DNA of 46,205 nucleotides from Sutterella wadsworthensis (GTDB lineage Bacteria; Pseudomonadota; Gammaproteobacteria; Burkholderiales; Burkholderiaceae_F): the NCBI RefSeq assembly GCF_003315195.1, contig NZ_QNRV01000025.1, forward strand, positions 1 through 46,205, read 5' to 3'. The notes beneath the pieces were generated by a model that worked only from the letters and a program-made list of their open reading frames with translations, did not search any database and was not told where the DNA came from. The translations under genes and the position numbers were made by a program. Of the stretch, positions 17,363-26,434 are shown piece after piece. Position 1 is the stretch's first letter. Each line of letters starts with the position of its first letter.

Positions 17363-18787
17363 CTAATTCACTTCTTCATCCTTCTTGCGAGGCCAGCAGA
17401 CGATGCCGCGGGTGGCCGGCAGCACAGACGGATCAAACTCGGGGTTCTCCACCCCCTCTGAGCGCTGCTTGAAATAGTCCTTCATTGCCGCAAACGCATA
17501 GCGGCCAAGGAGAGCGATGGCTGCGAGGTTGAGCATCGCCATCAAGGCCATAAAGAGATCGGCCAGATTCCAAACAATATTGAGACTCGCGACGCTGCCG
17601 AAATACACCATCACCAGCACGCAGCCGCGGAAAATCCAGCTGGCTATCGGCCGACGGCTGATGAAGTCCATGTTCACCTCGCCGTAAAAGTAGTTGCCGA
17701 TGATCGAACTGAAAGCAAAGAAGAGAACGATCACCGTCATAAAGGTGTTGGTCCAAGCACCGAGCTGCCCCGTAAGTACATGCTGGGTGAGTTCGATCCC
17801 AGTGAGCTGAGCGCCGTGCCAATCCGGCGAGAGGAGAACAATCATGGCCGAGGCCGTGCAGACGAACATGGTGTCGACAAAGACGCCCAAGGCCTGCACC
17901 AAACCCTGTTTGACGGGGTGGGACGCATCCGCCGTCGCCGCAGCATTAGGCACGGAACCCATACCGGCTTCGTTGGAAAAGAGACCGCGCTTAATACCCG
18001 TCATGAGCGCCATGCCGAAGGCCGCCCCGGTTACTGCGTCCACACCGAAAGCACTCTTGACGATCAAGAGCAGAACTTCCGGAACGAGCGTGATATTCAT
18101 CACGGTGACCACCGCAGCAAGGAGCAGGTAAGCCCCTGCCATCAGCGGCACCATCCATCCCACCACTCGTGCGATGCGGTTCAAGCCGCCGAAAATCACC
18201 AGACCCGTCAGAACTGCGATGCCTAACCCCGTCCAAGCCGGATCCACATCGAAAGATGCCTTGAGCGAAAGCGCCATCGTGTTGGCCTGCACTGAATTAA
18301 AAATGAGGCCGTAAGTGACGGATATCAGCACGGCAAAGAGCCAGGCGCCCCACCGAGAGCCCAGGGCATTCCCGATGTAGTAAGCCGGACCGCCCACGAA
18401 GCCGCCGCCGCGGCGCGGAACTTTGTAGATCTGAGCAAGAGTCGACTCCACAAACCCCGTTGCCGCGCCTAAGAGCGCTATGACCCACATCCAGAAGACG
18501 GCACCCGGACCGCCGACCACAACAGCAATGGCAATGCCCGCAATATTGCCCACGCCGACACGCGACGCCGTGGAAACGCAGAAGGCCTGAAAGGTAGAGA
18601 TATGCCCTTTCTTTGTCTTGGCTGTTGCGCCCTCCGCAACAAGACGCACCATCTCACGCAGATGGCGGATCTGCACAAAACCTGTGCGGAAAGAAAACCA
18701 AAGTCCCAATCCCACCAGCATGACGATCAGGACGTATGACCAGAGGACATTATTGACGGCAGAGACGAGCGTGTTGAGAAGTTCCAC
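17363..18787 (-). CDS. Alanine/glycine:cation symporter (AGCS family)
   Basis: 474 aa from a GTG at 18787 with AAGGA upstream. An ATG at 18862 has no ribosome binding site and would add 25 residues not usual for the family; E. coli YaaJ is 476 aa. About ten membrane helices follow the AGCS pattern. The family blocks are present: WFSFRTGFVQIRHLREM near the N-terminus, STASRVGVGNIAGIA (residues ~80-95), a centre with GGPGAVFWMWV, and LFSNEAGMGSVPNAAATA (about 265-285). It imports alanine or glycine with Na+ (or H+). The gene is alone on its transcript, between the cytochrome gene and a gene-free region. Confidence 0.88.
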   Translation of the reverse strand: MELLNTLVSAVNNVLWSYVLIVMLVGLGLWFSFRTGFVQIRHLREMVRLVAEGATAKTKKGHISTFQAFCVSTASRVGVGNIAGIAIAVVVGGPGAVFWMWVIALLGAATGFVESTLAQIYKVPRRGGGFVGGPAYYIGNALGSRWGAWLFAVLISVTYGLIFNSVQANTMALSLKASFDVDPAWTGLGIAVLTGLVIFGGLNRIARVVGWMVPLMAGAYLLLAAVVTVMNITLVPEVLLLIVKSAFGVDAVTGAAFGMALMTGIKRGLFSNEAGMGSVPNAAATADASHPVKQGLVQALGVFVDTMFVCTASAMIVLLSPDWHGAQLTGIELTQHVLTGQLGAWTNTFMTVIVLFFAFSSIIGNYFYGEVNMDFISRRPIASWIFRGCVLVMVYFGSVASLNIVWNLADLFMALMAMLNLAAIALLGRYAFAAMKDYFKQRSEGVENPEFDPSVLPATRGIVCWPRKKDEEVN

Positions 18788-19067
18788 GGCGAGGATGTTC
18801 CTTATCGAATCATTTTTGTTGTTTTCAGCACCGTATCGGGCGCCTCGAACGGAATCGGTCATATTAACAAAACGACCCGGCCGCCGTCCGTCTTTGACCT
18901 TTTCCTTATGGCTTTTGATCCTGCCTATTTCCGATCCTCATCTTATCTGAGAGCCGATTCAACCGTGTTTGCATAATTAGGGTTTGTACCAATAAAGTCC
19001 AAATCCTGTAAATCAGTGCCTTAAGGACTAGTTCTTTTGTATAACATTGTATTCGCCCAGGACGTGA

Positions 19068-19096
19068 ATTCACCTGCCGCTATTCGTTTATAGAAT
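19068..19096 (+). promoter_or_regulatory. Possible promoter of the candidate small RNA
   Basis: TTCACC and TAGAAT are separated by 16 bases (an overlapping TATAGA is also possible) just ahead of a hairpin-rich stretch that ends in an intrinsic terminator. The -35 match is moderate. Confidence 0.35.
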
Positions 19097-19102
19097 GTCG
19101 TC

Positions 19103-19231
19103 ATTCTTTCCTGCGGGGAAGATTTTCTGCCGCGGTCTGCCGGGCTCTAAGCACCCGGCGACGCGTCCTTCCGAGAGGAAAGCCGGAAGGTTGTAAGCCT
19201 TCTCCTATTATTGGGGGAAGGCTTCCTTTTT
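19103..19231 (+). ncRNA. Unidentified structured small RNA candidate
   Basis: About 130 bases with three consecutive stems: GCCGGG / CCCGGC (19139-19159), CCTTCC / GGAAGG (19167-19190) and the terminator stem AAGCCTTCTCC / GGGGAAGGCTT (19195-19224), then CCTTTTT. The GGAAGG strand of stem 2 can instead pair with CCTTC in the terminator 5' arm (19198-19202), giving mutually exclusive folds as in attenuators and riboswitches. There is also a UUCC-GAGA-GGAA tetraloop option at 19169-19180. No open frame follows on this strand, so it looks like a free-standing RNA or an orphaned leader. I compared it from memory with 6S, 4.5S, TPP, FMN, cobalamin, glycine, SAM and c-di-GMP RNAs and recognise none. 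Confidence 0.5.
19195..19231 (+). terminator. Strong intrinsic terminator of the small RNA candidate
   Basis: An 11-bp stem with one G-T wobble, an 8-base loop (TATTATTG) and a CCTTTTT tail. It points away from any annotated plus-strand gene, so it must belong to an RNA starting in the upstream intergenic region. Confidence 0.82.
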
Positions 19232-19245
19232 GATCGGAACAGGAC

Positions 19246-19281
19246 GCAAAACCGCTGCAGCTCCAAAAGAGGTGCAGCGGT
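19246..19281 (-). terminator. Terminator of bamA
   Basis: ACCGCTGCAGCTC and GAGGTGCAGCGGT form a 13-bp stem with one mismatch and a CAAAA loop, 39 bases past the bamA stop. On the minus strand it runs into TTTG. It ends the long rpsB-to-bamA gene block. Confidence 0.75.
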
Positions 19282-19319
19282 CTGAAAAGGCTTAAAGTCA
19301 GCCGACGAACGGGAACGGT

Positions 19320-21638
19320 TTAGAAACCCGTACCGATCTGGAATTGGAAGCGCTGAGTATCGTCGCCTTCCTTGTCATTGAGCGGGAATGCAATGGAGAA
19401 CTTGAGCGGGCCCAAGGGCGAAATCCAGGCAATGCCGAAGCCCGTCGAATAGCGCAGATCAGCAAAGTCGATCTTCTGACGAGCGTAGTTGCCGTGCTGA
19501 TCACCTTCGTAACCCCACGCGTAGCCGGCATCCAGGAAGCCGAAGATTCGCAGCGTGCGGTCGCCGCCCGGGAGCGGAGCAAGGATTTCGATATTGCCGG
19601 TAATCATGCGGTCACCGCCAAGATTGTCGCCGTCCGAATTGGCCGAATAATCCTTCGGACCGAGCGTGCCCGAATCATAGCCGCGCACCGAGCCGATGCC
19701 GCCCACGTAGAAGTTTTTGAAGAAGGGGAACTGATCCGTACTGCCGTAGACGTCGCCCCAGCCGACCTCGCCGTTAAGAGCCAAAGTCCAGGTACGCGAG
19801 AGCGGAATGTAGTGCTGGTACTGGTAAGTGGCTTTGTAGTACTGAATGTCAAGACCGGGGAGCCCTAATTCACCGGACAGGCGCTGATAGACGCCGCGGG
19901 TCGGCGCGAGTGAATTGTCGCGGCTGTCGCGGGACCAGCCGAGCGTGAGCGCCACACTCACCGGATTATCACCGAACTTCTCAACGTAGTTTTGATATCG
20001 CCGCGGCGATCTGGGATTCGCATCAACGTGCGTCGACTCCACGCGGGTGCCGAGGAACACGCGGTCCAGTTCAGTGAAAGGAATGCCCCAAGACACGCCC
20101 GCACCGCGGGTTTCATACTTCACATCGGCAACGTCGAGCTCTTCCAAGTCGACTTTGCGGTCATAGAGGTCATAAGTGCGGCTGATGCCTTCGGGCGTCA
20201 CATAGGGTTCCGTCACGGAAAGCGCATACGTACGCTGCGACTTAGACGTATTGACATCGACCGACACCGAATTGCCGGTGCCGAAAACGTTATTCTGCGC
20301 GAAGCCTGCCGACAAAATGATGCCTTCAGACGTGGAGTAGCCGGCGCCGAGTGAAATGGAGCCTGTCGGACGCTCCTTCACATTCACTTCAAGGTCGACC
20401 TGATCGCGCGTGCCCGGCACAGGCTTCGGTTCTGCAGTCACACTCTCGAAGTAGCCGAGACGGTCAATACGGTCGCGCGAGAGCTTGACTTTGTCGCTGT
20501 CGAACCAGGCGGATTCGTACTGACGGACTTCACGGCGGATGACTTCGTCATGCGTGCGGTTGTTGCCGGTGATATTCACGCGGCGGACATAAGCGCGGCG
20601 TCCCGGATCGATCGTATAAACGATATCGACCGTACGGTCTTCCGCATTGGAAATCGGATTGGCGTTGGCTGACGCAAAGGCATAACCGAGCGTTGAAAGC
20701 TTATCGGTCAGCGCGGTGGAAACGTCTTTCACCGCCTGCGCGTTGTAGACCTCACCGGCCTTGAGCGTAACGAGCGCGTTGAGCTGATCATCAAGCCCGA
20801 GCAGATCGCCCTGAAGCTTAGCGCTGCGGATTGTGTACTTTTCACCTTCCGTCAGGTTGATCGTAATGTAAACGTTTGACTTATCCGGCGCCACCGACAC
20901 CTGCACGGAATCGATCTTGAAGTCCAGATAGCCCTGATTCATGTAGAACGAGCGGATGGTTTCAAGGTCGGCGGCGAGTTTTTCGCGCGAGTAGAGGTCG
21001 CGCTTGGTGTACCAAGAGAACCAGTTCGGCGTTCCGAGCTGCATCAGGTCGAGCAGATCATCCGAATCGTAAAGGTGGTTGCCGGTAATGCGGATCGAAG
21101 CAATGGACGAGGCACTGCCTTCGTCAACATTGACAGTAATGCGCACGCGGTTGCGTTCAAGCGGCGTCACCGTCGTTTTGACAGAAGCTCCGTAATAGCC
21201 TCGGGCGAGGTACTGACGGCGCAGTTCCTGATCGGCGCGGGTGAGCGTCGCATTGTCGAAAATGCGGCCTTCGGCAAGCCCCACGTCACGAAGACTCTTT
21301 TCGACCGCTTCCTTGTCAAACGCCTTAATGCCGTGCGTTTCAATGGTTGCTACGGCCGGACGCTCCATCACGTGAACAACCACAACATCGCCGTCCTGAG
21401 TGAGCGACACATCGCGGAAAAGTCCGGACTGATAAAGGGAACGAATGGCGCGGACACCCTTTTCGGCCGTGTATTCATCACCGGCGCGGAAAGGAAGATG
21501 CGAAAAGACCGTACCGGGCTCCGTACGCGTGAGACCCTCGACGCGGATGTCGGAAATCGTGAACGCCGAAGCAGAGCCGGCAAGTACGAATGCGGCGGCA
21601 AGCGCGGCCGTCAGGCGGGTAATAGTGGGGAGCTGCAA
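19320..21638 (-). CDS. bamA: Outer membrane assembly factor BamA
   Basis: 772 aa from a TTG at 21638, chosen because GAGAGAG lies 8 bases upstream and the signal peptide follows at once (LPTITRLTAALAAAFVLAGS). ATGs further upstream have neither feature. After the signal come five POTRA domains (about 25-420; the first starts FTISDIRVEGL) and a 16-strand barrel. The barrel has the conserved loop-6 motif VRGYDSG, and the protein ends in the beta-signal FQFQIGTGF. BamA folds outer membrane proteins with BamB-E. It follows rseP closely, as in most proteobacteria, but the usual skp-lpxD-fabZ-lpxA continuation is absent: a terminator and a gene-free region follow. Confidence 0.93.
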   Translation of the reverse strand: MQLPTITRLTAALAAAFVLAGSASAFTISDIRVEGLTRTEPGTVFSHLPFRAGDEYTAEKGVRAIRSLYQSGLFRDVSLTQDGDVVVVHVMERPAVATIETHGIKAFDKEAVEKSLRDVGLAEGRIFDNATLTRADQELRRQYLARGYYGASVKTTVTPLERNRVRITVNVDEGSASSIASIRITGNHLYDSDDLLDLMQLGTPNWFSWYTKRDLYSREKLAADLETIRSFYMNQGYLDFKIDSVQVSVAPDKSNVYITINLTEGEKYTIRSAKLQGDLLGLDDQLNALVTLKAGEVYNAQAVKDVSTALTDKLSTLGYAFASANANPISNAEDRTVDIVYTIDPGRRAYVRRVNITGNNRTHDEVIRREVRQYESAWFDSDKVKLSRDRIDRLGYFESVTAEPKPVPGTRDQVDLEVNVKERPTGSISLGAGYSTSEGIILSAGFAQNNVFGTGNSVSVDVNTSKSQRTYALSVTEPYVTPEGISRTYDLYDRKVDLEELDVADVKYETRGAGVSWGIPFTELDRVFLGTRVESTHVDANPRSPRRYQNYVEKFGDNPVSVALTLGWSRDSRDNSLAPTRGVYQRLSGELGLPGLDIQYYKATYQYQHYIPLSRTWTLALNGEVGWGDVYGSTDQFPFFKNFYVGGIGSVRGYDSGTLGPKDYSANSDGDNLGGDRMITGNIEILAPLPGGDRTLRIFGFLDAGYAWGYEGDQHGNYARQKIDFADLRYSTGFGIAWISPLGPLKFSIAFPLNDKEGDDTQRFQFQIGTGF

Positions 21639-21832
21639 GACGATTTCTCTCTCAACACTGAATTCTGTATCCGGCCGCTTGGGAGCACGGCTCCCCGGGC
21701 GCATCAACGACAAAAGCGTCAGCCGGCAGCGCCCGAAAAAAATTGTTGTAAGGTTAGCACAAGGAACGGACCGTTCGAGCCGCCGCGGCGTGCTGAAAAC
21801 CTCCGAAACGCTTCTCCGTTTGCGCGGCCCAT

Positions 21833-23185
21833 TCATCCGCCGAGTCGGCCGATATCATTCATAGTCACGTAAACAGCCAGAAGCAGAAGGAGCGCCATGC
21901 TGACGGCACCGAGTTTTTCCTTCAGTCCTCTGGCAAGACTCCGTCCCATCAGGCCCTCAATGCCCAAAATGACGAGCTGTCCGCCGTCCAAAGCCGGAAT
22001 CGGAATAAGGTTCATGAAGCCGATGGCGATCGAAATAAGCGCCACAAATTCCAAAAAGGCGCTGACGCCCGCCGTCAGTGCGCTGCCGGCCATGCCGGCA
22101 ATGCCGACAGGCCCCGAGAGATTCTCGGTGCTCACCTCACCCTTAGCCATGCCCCCAACGGCCGCCGCTTGGAAACGCGTGAGCCCCACCACCTTGTCAA
22201 ACGCCGTTTCAAGCGACTGCAGCGGCGTGAGACGAACGGTCACAAACTCAATGCCGGGTCCGAACCGCAGTTCTGCACGGCCGACCGCAGACTGAGTCTT
22301 CTCGTCGAGGATACGCTTTGGCACGAGCGAAATCTCAACCGGCGTTCCGGCACGATTGACTGAAAGCTGAACTGTTTTTTCGGGCGACGTTCGGATAGCG
22401 GCTGCAAATCCCTGCATGTCGGCGCGGCTGCCGTTGATCTTTTCAACGACGTCGCCCGACTTGAGGCCCGCAGCGGCGGCGGGTCCGTCAGCCTCAACCT
22501 TGAGAATCGTGACGCCGCGGCCGGCGAGGAGAAACCCCAGTTTCTGCAGCACAAACCCATTGGTCTTGGCCGCCTCGTCGAGCGACAAACCTGACAAATC
22601 AAAGTGCCGCACATAGGATTCGCCTGTCTTTGCCCGCGAGAACGTTACCGGCACATCAGCCTTACCCGTATGCTCGAGAAGCGCGGAATTGAAGTCCATG
22701 ACGCCCACGATGCGTCGGCCGTCGACCGCCGTCACCAGATCCATCGCGCCCACCCCCTGCGTTTGGGCCTGCGAGGCCGGTGCCGGCTCCACATAAGGCG
22801 CAATGTCCCGCACGCCGATAGCACCCGAGGTGGCAAACAGCATGACAGCCAGCACGAAATTCATGAGCGGCCCTGCCGTCACAACGATCGCCTTTTTCCA
22901 GCGCGGCCCTGAATCAAACAACACGCCGGTCGGCTCGCGGCCCTGCTCGCGAAGCTCATCAGCCTCTTCAAAGGCCACATACCCGCCGATCGGCAGCAGC
23001 GACACGGCAAACTCCGTATCCCAGGCACGCCGACGCCAAAGGACGCGGCCCATGCCGATTGAAAAGCGCTTGACACCGAAGCCGAGCCACTTGGCGGCCA
23101 AATAGTGACCGCCCTCGTGAATCATGACCACGATGCCGATGGTGAGAAGAAAGCCCACAAGGCTCAGGAGTACAGAAAGCGTCAT
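21833..23185 (-). CDS. rseP: Site-2 intramembrane metalloprotease RseP
   Basis: 450 aa. Helix 1 carries the zinc motif as HEGGH (residue ~23; the middle residue is usually F, Y or L), followed by GFGVKRFSIGMG. Two PDZ domains lie in the periplasmic part (about 125-200 and 215-300; GVTILKVEADGPAAAAGLKS is the second). The C-terminal helices carry NLIPIPALDGG, the third metal ligand. RseP cuts anti-sigma factors such as RseA and clears signal peptides. It sits between dxr and bamA, as in E. coli. No good Shine-Dalgarno precedes the ATG at 23185, only 41 bases after dxr. Confidence 0.93.
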   Translation of the reverse strand: MTLSVLLSLVGFLLTIGIVVMIHEGGHYLAAKWLGFGVKRFSIGMGRVLWRRRAWDTEFAVSLLPIGGYVAFEEADELREQGREPTGVLFDSGPRWKKAIVVTAGPLMNFVLAVMLFATSGAIGVRDIAPYVEPAPASQAQTQGVGAMDLVTAVDGRRIVGVMDFNSALLEHTGKADVPVTFSRAKTGESYVRHFDLSGLSLDEAAKTNGFVLQKLGFLLAGRGVTILKVEADGPAAAAGLKSGDVVEKINGSRADMQGFAAAIRTSPEKTVQLSVNRAGTPVEISLVPKRILDEKTQSAVGRAELRFGPGIEFVTVRLTPLQSLETAFDKVVGLTRFQAAAVGGMAKGEVSTENLSGPVGIAGMAGSALTAGVSAFLEFVALISIAIGFMNLIPIPALDGGQLVILGIEGLMGRSLARGLKEKLGAVSMALLLLLAVYVTMNDIGRLGG

Positions 23186-23226
23186 TCGGATGGCTGGCTA
23201 CGACTAAAAAGGAAGTAACAAAAAAC

Positions 23227-24402
23227 TCAGTTAAAGAATTCGGAGACCGACAGTATTTCAGCGGCACGTGTGCGCGCTTCTACATCAATTGCAAAAATTT
23301 CTTCAACGGACTGCGGCGCCGGCGCGCTGAAGCGTTCTGTCGTCATTTCAACCAGTTTCATGATGCCCGTGAATGAAATTCTTTCATCAAGAAATGCCGC
23401 GACAGCAACTTCATTGGCCGCATTCATCACAATAGAGGATCCGTCGCGGCGGCGAAGTGTTTCTCGGGCAAGTTCCAGGAGCGGAAATGTTTCAAGATCC
23501 GGCGCCTCAAAAGTGAGCCTCCCGACACGCGTTAAGTCGAGAGCACCCACGCCGGAACTCACGCGCTGCGGCCACGACAGCGCCGCAGCAATGGGCGTGC
23601 GCATGTCCGGGTCGCCTAACTCCGCCATCACCGCTCCATCCTCAAAGGCCACCATCGAGTGGATCACCGATTCCGGATGCACCACAACGTCAATGCGGTC
23701 TTCGGGAAAGTCAAAGAGCCACGAGGCTTCAATCACCTCAAGTCCCTTATTCATCAGAGTCGCGCTGTCAACACTGATCTTGCGGCCCATACTCCATTTC
23801 GGATGTTTGACCGCCATGGCAGGCGTGATGCCTTCGAGCGTCTTTCGCCCGCGAAACGGGCCGCCCGAAGCGGTGAGAATGATCCTTGCGCGGCTGCGCG
23901 CATTGGGGTCAGCTGCCGCAAGGCACTGAAAAACCGCACTGTGTTCGCTGTCAACCGGAAAGAGCTCTGCACCGCACTCGGCAACCGTCTTCATGAGCAG
24001 TGCCCCGCCGCAGACCACGCTTTCCTTATTGGCAAGCATCAGCCGTTTGCCCGTACGAGCAGCCGCAAAGGTGGGCGCCACCCCGGCAGCACCCACAATC
24101 GCCTGCAGTACGGCATCCGTCTCCGGATCCGCAGCGAGCGCTTCAACGGCATCTGCGCCGGCGAGCGCCTCGACGTCATGGCAGCCCGCCGCATCCAATG
24201 CTGCCCGCAGCGCTCCCTGCTTTGCAGGATCAGCGACAGCAGCCTGCTTCGCCTGGGTAGCCCGAACCGCTTCAACGAGTTCAGGAATGCGGCTGCCGCC
24301 GGCAACGCTTTTCACACGCCAGCGTTCAGGGTGACGGCGGATGACGTCGACGGCCGAACGGCCAATCGAACCGGTAGCGCCAAGAAGCGAAATGGTCTGC
24401 AT
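23227..24402 (-). CDS. dxr: 1-deoxy-D-xylulose 5-phosphate reductoisomerase
   Basis: 391 aa, normal length. The N-terminus MQTISLLGATGSIGRSAVDV is the Rossmann NADPH site. The metal/substrate region reads PVDSEHSA (about 145-155), followed by LTASGGPFR and the flexible-loop region with MGRKISVDSATLMNKGLE (about 205-225). The catalytic-loop HPESVIHSMV is present. Dxr makes MEP from DXP, the committed step of non-mevalonate isoprenoid synthesis, and so feeds the uppS product encoded in the same block. It is directly upstream of rseP. Confidence 0.95.
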   Translation of the reverse strand: MQTISLLGATGSIGRSAVDVIRRHPERWRVKSVAGGSRIPELVEAVRATQAKQAAVADPAKQGALRAALDAAGCHDVEALAGADAVEALAADPETDAVLQAIVGAAGVAPTFAAARTGKRLMLANKESVVCGGALLMKTVAECGAELFPVDSEHSAVFQCLAAADPNARSRARIILTASGGPFRGRKTLEGITPAMAVKHPKWSMGRKISVDSATLMNKGLEVIEASWLFDFPEDRIDVVVHPESVIHSMVAFEDGAVMAELGDPDMRTPIAAALSWPQRVSSGVGALDLTRVGRLTFEAPDLETFPLLELARETLRRRDGSSIVMNAANEVAVAAFLDERISFTGIMKLVEMTTERFSAPAPQSVEEIFAIDVEARTRAAEILSVSEFFN

Positions 24403-24470
24403 CGTTTTCTTTTTGTTGTGAGTTTGTGTGGAAGACGTATTTTCCGTCTTCTGCGGAAAGCCGGGTGATT

Positions 24471-25637
24471 TTAGGGCTGTTTTCGCGTGAGGCGAATGAG
24501 TGCAATTTCAGAGGCCGCACCCAAACGAATCGGAAAGCCGTTCCACAGCCCCGTGCCGGGATGCACATACATCAGCGCACCGCTGCGGCGGTAAAAGCCC
24601 CGCACGAAGCCGCCGTTGATAATCGCCACAGCCTCATCCATTCCCCAAATCTGCCCGCCGTGAGTGTGTCCCGAGAGCTGGAGCGCAAAAGAGGCTTGGG
24701 CGCAGTACTTGGGGAAGAATTTCGGCTGATGTGCCATCAGAATGCGCAGCGCCTCTCTAGATGCCGGAGCCCCGGCAAAGGTTTTTTCCAGATTCGGCAT
24801 TTCACGCCCGAAACGCGCAGCCATCGGGTCGCAAAGCCCTGCCAAACAGAGTTGGGCAGATTTGCCTTCTGGGTTCTTCACCTCCAGGACGGTATGGGCA
24901 TTACGCAGAACGCGTATGCCGAGCGCCTCGATTTTGCGCATCCAGGCTTCATAGTCCCCATAGTGCTCATGATTGCCCTCGCATCCCCAGACGCCGTATT
25001 CGGCGCGCAGATCCGCAAAGGGCGCCACATCTCTTTCTCGGCGCTCAACGGTTCCGTCAACGAAGTCTCCGGTAATCAGAATCAGTTTGGGGCGCAGTGC
25101 ATTCACACGCTCCACAACGGCCCGGCTCCAAGGCTCCGTAAGAAGCGCCGAGGCATGAAGGTCGGAAAGCTGGACGAACTCGAAGCCTTCGAGCGCCGGA
25201 GGCAGATTCTCAATTTCGGCGGTATGACGACGAACCTCGGGCGCACTGACTCCCTCAGAAACGCCCGCCGCAGCCAAACCCGCAGCTGCCGCAGCAATGC
25301 CAAGCGCGGTGCGGCGGTCTTTCTGCACGACGTAATGCATCTTTTCTCCAGACCGTCCGGCCAGTACGCTGAGCAAAATCAGCACTTCGCGCACGGCCGT
25401 CAGGCCGCAGAGGAAAAGCAGTACCGCTTCGCCCGAATTGCCCGCAATGAGAAACCAGCGAGGCGCCTCCGGAGAAAGCAGGCCGCCGAAGAAAAAGACG
25501 GTGACGGTCGAAAACGATGCGGTTACGACCACAAGCAGCGCCAGAGCAGCTTTGAATCGGCGCGGCAGATCCAGCGGCAGCACGAACCGCCACAGAACCC
25601 AAAGGGCCATGATGAGATGAAAGACGGCAAATCGCAT
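24471..25637 (-). CDS. Membrane-anchored metallophosphoesterase (YkuE/YaeI-like)
   Basis: 388 aa. The first ~125 residues hold about four hydrophobic helices. A calcineurin-like phosphoesterase domain follows, with all metal motifs: VQLSDLHAS (D-x-H), ILITGDFVDG (G-D-x-x-D), GCEGNHEHYG (G-N-H-E), LMAHQPKFF and LSGHTHGG. In the YkuE/YaeI/LpxG-type proteins this arrangement faces the membrane, and some relatives hydrolyse UDP-2,3-diacylglucosamine. Lipid A or isoprenoid lipid substrates are therefore possible, but this is not established. It is inserted between dxr (68 bases downstream) and yigZ in a block where E. coli has dxr next to cdsA. Confidence 0.83.
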   Translation of the reverse strand: MRFAVFHLIMALWVLWRFVLPLDLPRRFKAALALLVVVTASFSTVTVFFFGGLLSPEAPRWFLIAGNSGEAVLLFLCGLTAVREVLILLSVLAGRSGEKMHYVVQKDRRTALGIAAAAAGLAAAGVSEGVSAPEVRRHTAEIENLPPALEGFEFVQLSDLHASALLTEPWSRAVVERVNALRPKLILITGDFVDGTVERRERDVAPFADLRAEYGVWGCEGNHEHYGDYEAWMRKIEALGIRVLRNAHTVLEVKNPEGKSAQLCLAGLCDPMAARFGREMPNLEKTFAGAPASREALRILMAHQPKFFPKYCAQASFALQLSGHTHGGQIWGMDEAVAIINGGFVRGFYRRSGALMYVHPGTGLWNGFPIRLGAASEIALIRLTRKQP

Positions 25638-25681
25638 GAGTAGCGTCTAGAGGCTTAAGAGTCTGATCAAATAGGAAAATC

Positions 25682-25704
25682 GAGCCGATTTTAACGGCTC
25701 TGGA
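25682..25704 (-). terminator. Weak terminator-like hairpin between yigZ and the phosphoesterase gene
   Basis: GAGCCG / CGGCTC around a 7-base loop, followed on the minus strand by GATTTTCC. The stem is short, so partial read-through is likely. Confidence 0.4.
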
Positions 25705-25784
25705 TCCTCCTGAGCCTCCATTCAGGCTCCGCCGAAAGGAGTGAGTCGGCAAACGAATGCAACCGAATACTCGGCTCTGCGGCT

Positions 25785-26423
25785 TTAAACCGCTTCTTCC
25801 TCAAGCCGCTCAAAAAGCGCTTCACCCGCCGTAGCACGGGCCAGTCCTGACTCCAGTCCCTCCACTTCGGGCTCCGGAACGAGGATTTCATAAGATGCAT
25901 CGAACCGATAGTCCGACGTTACGATTTGTCCTCGAGCCGCTCGAAGGAGATTCTGGAAAATGCCGTCATGGGCCGTATCCATCGAAACTAAACAGCGTAT
26001 GAGGACTTCTCGAGCCCGGGTCGGCACCTTTTCTAAACCGAGCTGTGCTGAACCCTGATAAGCACGGACCAATCCGCCGGTACCGAGCAAAATGCCGCCG
26101 AAGTAGCGCGTTACCACCACCACGACTTCGCCGATGCCGCTATGGAGCACAGCAGTGAGCATCGGCCGGCCGGCCGTCCCCTTGGGTTCGCCGTCGTCAC
26201 TGGCGCCCACCTGCGCCGTTGAACCGGGTTCGCCGGCATTAAAGGCCCAGCAGTTGTGGGTTGCCTGGCTGTGCTCTTCACGAATCTTTTCAATGAACGC
26301 GTGAGCAGCCTCAGGCGACGCCGCACGGCCCACCGTGACGATGAAGCGGGAACGCTTCACCGTCTCCTCTTCGCGAAAGAAGCCTCCGGACGGCAGATCG
26401 GGAACGAGATAGCCCTCGGTCAT
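25785..26423 (-). CDS. yigZ: YigZ/IMPACT family protein
   Basis: 212 aa, the usual size (E. coli YigZ is about 204). The N-terminal UPF0029 domain includes KRSRFIVTVGRA, ATHNCWAF, DDGEPKGTAGRPML and VVVTRYFGGILLGTGGLVRA, all diagnostic of the family. A short DUF1949 ferredoxin-like C-terminal domain follows (about 140-205). The eukaryotic homologue IMPACT regulates the Gcn2 kinase; the bacterial role is unsettled and may concern ribosomes or RNA. It starts 11 bases after the cdsA stop, so it is co-transcribed with cdsA. Confidence 0.9.
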   Translation of the reverse strand: MTEGYLVPDLPSGGFFREEETVKRSRFIVTVGRAASPEAAHAFIEKIREEHSQATHNCWAFNAGEPGSTAQVGASDDGEPKGTAGRPMLTAVLHSGIGEVVVVVTRYFGGILLGTGGLVRAYQGSAQLGLEKVPTRAREVLIRCLVSMDTAHDGIFQNLLRAARGQIVTSDYRFDASYEILVPEPEVEGLESGLARATAGEALFERLEEEAV

Positions 26424-26434
26424 CGGCCGTCAGG

